Positions 63,653 to 64,000 of a DNA stretch of 64,000 nucleotides are shown in pieces. Origin of the DNA: Enterococcus sulfureus ATCC 49903 (GTDB lineage Bacteria; Bacillota; Bacilli; Lactobacillales; Enterococcaceae); NCBI RefSeq assembly GCF_000407605.1, contig NZ_ASWO01000001.1:62001-126000 (forward strand), read 5' to 3'. Each line of letters begins with the position of its first letter. Positions within the stretch are counted from its first letter, which is position 1. The notes under the pieces were generated by a model. The model was not told the origin of the DNA. It did not search any database and saw nothing but the letters and a program-made list of their open reading frames with translations. Both the position numbers and the translations under genes were made by a program.

Positions 63653-64000
63653 GATGATCTTTTTTGATATAGAAAATAAATACTGAAAATAAAATAACAA
63701 TAGCTAGCAAAATAACTCCAAGCTTGATATTTCCTTTAAATAACGCATCTCCACCACAAGCATATAAAATAGATGCTGGCAAGGCTCCTAAAAATACGAT
63801 ACTTCCTTGTTGCTTTTTCGTCATGCGCAATTGCTGGATAGTATAACTAACGAGAATCGATGGAATAAAAGGGATCATATAACTAATCGTTAACCCTGTT
63901 TGTGGGTGCTTCAATGTGCTTAAATGTTTGATCCAATGATTTTGTTGTTTATTTTTATGGATCAAGGGAACTTTATTTAAGAGTGAGATCGCTAAAAAAT
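63636..64000 (-). CDS. TVP38/TMEM64 (VTT/DedA superfamily) membrane protein, C-terminal part
   Basis: The frame is open to the window edge, so the N-terminus is missing; the TTG at 63965 is unlikely to be the start, since coding continues upstream (FLAISLLNKVPLIHKNK). Visible: MIPFIPSILVSYTIQ, which fits the conserved PFIPs/SY block of TVP38 proteins, then a helix with GALPASILYACGGDALF and a last helix GVILLAIVILFSVFIFYIK with a basic end (KKDHQKRVV). Family members are scramblase- or transport-like membrane proteins of uncertain substrate. The short length visible makes this tentative. Confidence 0.6.
   Translation of the reverse strand, partial: FLAISLLNKVPLIHKNKQQNHWIKHLSTLKHPQTGLTISYMIPFIPSILVSYTIQQLRMTKKQQGSIVFLGALPASILYACGGDALFKGNIKLGVILLAIVILFSVFIFYIKKDHQKRVV

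Noticed and set aside
1-64000. CRISPR arrays, tRNA or rRNA genes, insertion sequences, prophage
   Set aside because: No regularly spaced repeats, cloverleaf-like segments, transposase or phage genes were found in either strand.

Overview
The window is a compact, low-GC, low-repeat chromosomal segment from a Gram-positive of the order Lactobacillales, most likely the family Enterococcaceae. This rests on the dcw cluster order (mraZ, rsmH, ftsL, class B PBP with PASTA domains, mraY, murD, murG, divIB, ftsA, ftsZ, ylmE, sepF, yggT, ylmH, divIVA, ileS) with a DUF3397 gene next to mraZ, and on a sigma-54-controlled mannose PTS operon (separate EIIB, EIIAB, EIIC, EIID, ManO) next to its LevR-type activator. 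Shine-Dalgarno sites are strong and T-box, MraZ and sigma-54 signals are of Firmicutes type. The genus cannot be settled from this segment. No rRNA, tRNA, CRISPR array, transposon, integrase or prophage gene was seen.

Layout. 1-2.7 kb (+ strand): the end of an M29 aminopeptidase gene, a DtxR/EfaR-type metalloregulator and zwf. 2.7-8.7 kb (-): glutamate synthase small and large subunits, with a Fur-box-like palindrome filling the spacer of a plausible promoter. 9-26.9 kb (-): the cell division and cell wall cluster from DUF3397/mraZ down to divIVA, then a T-box leader and ileS. 27-28.2 kb (+): a CorA-type transporter and a 39-residue membrane protein. 28.2-36.7 kb (-): pepQ, asp23-like, nusB, folD, xseA, xseB, ispA, tlyA, argR, recN. 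36.8-43.5 kb (-): the mannose PTS operon and its activator. 43.5-47 kb (-): DUF1634, TauE/SafE, GNAT, diacylglycerol kinase and a GntR regulator, a run that may extend into the PTS activator gene. 47.1-49.3 kb (+): a two-gene ABC exporter. 49.3-52 kb (-): a beta-glucoside PTS EIIC and a GH1 6-phospho-beta-glucosidase. 52-63.4 kb (-): a GNAT gene, then the glycogen operon glgB-glgC-glgD-glgA-glgP-GH13 ending in a VanY-type carboxypeptidase. 63.6-64 kb (-): a partial membrane protein.

How the genes work together. The cell division run supplies peptidoglycan precursors (MraY, MurD, MurG), the septal synthase (PBP, FtsL, DivIB) and the Z-ring (FtsZ, FtsA, SepF, YlmH, YggT, DivIVA). The recN-to-nusB run is a housekeeping group. 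Three carbohydrate modules (mannose/glucose uptake, beta-glucosides, glycogen storage and breakdown) together with zwf suggest active control of sugar flux. Glutamate synthase provides ammonia assimilation, which many lactic acid bacteria lack.

Most interesting signals: the Fur-like operator on the iron-sulfur enzyme glutamate synthase; a nested array of AGTGTA half-sites that forms both the terminator of the PTS activator gene and the region upstream of its sigma-54 target promoter; the absence of efp from its usual place between pepQ and asp23; a cell wall carboxypeptidase gene overlapping the end of the glycogen operon by 38 nt; a YggT gene whose Shine-Dalgarno points to a non-standard start codon; and MraZ boxes at exact 10-bp spacing. 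No clearly new multi-gene system was found; the region is mostly ordinary core genome with some unusual regulatory wiring.
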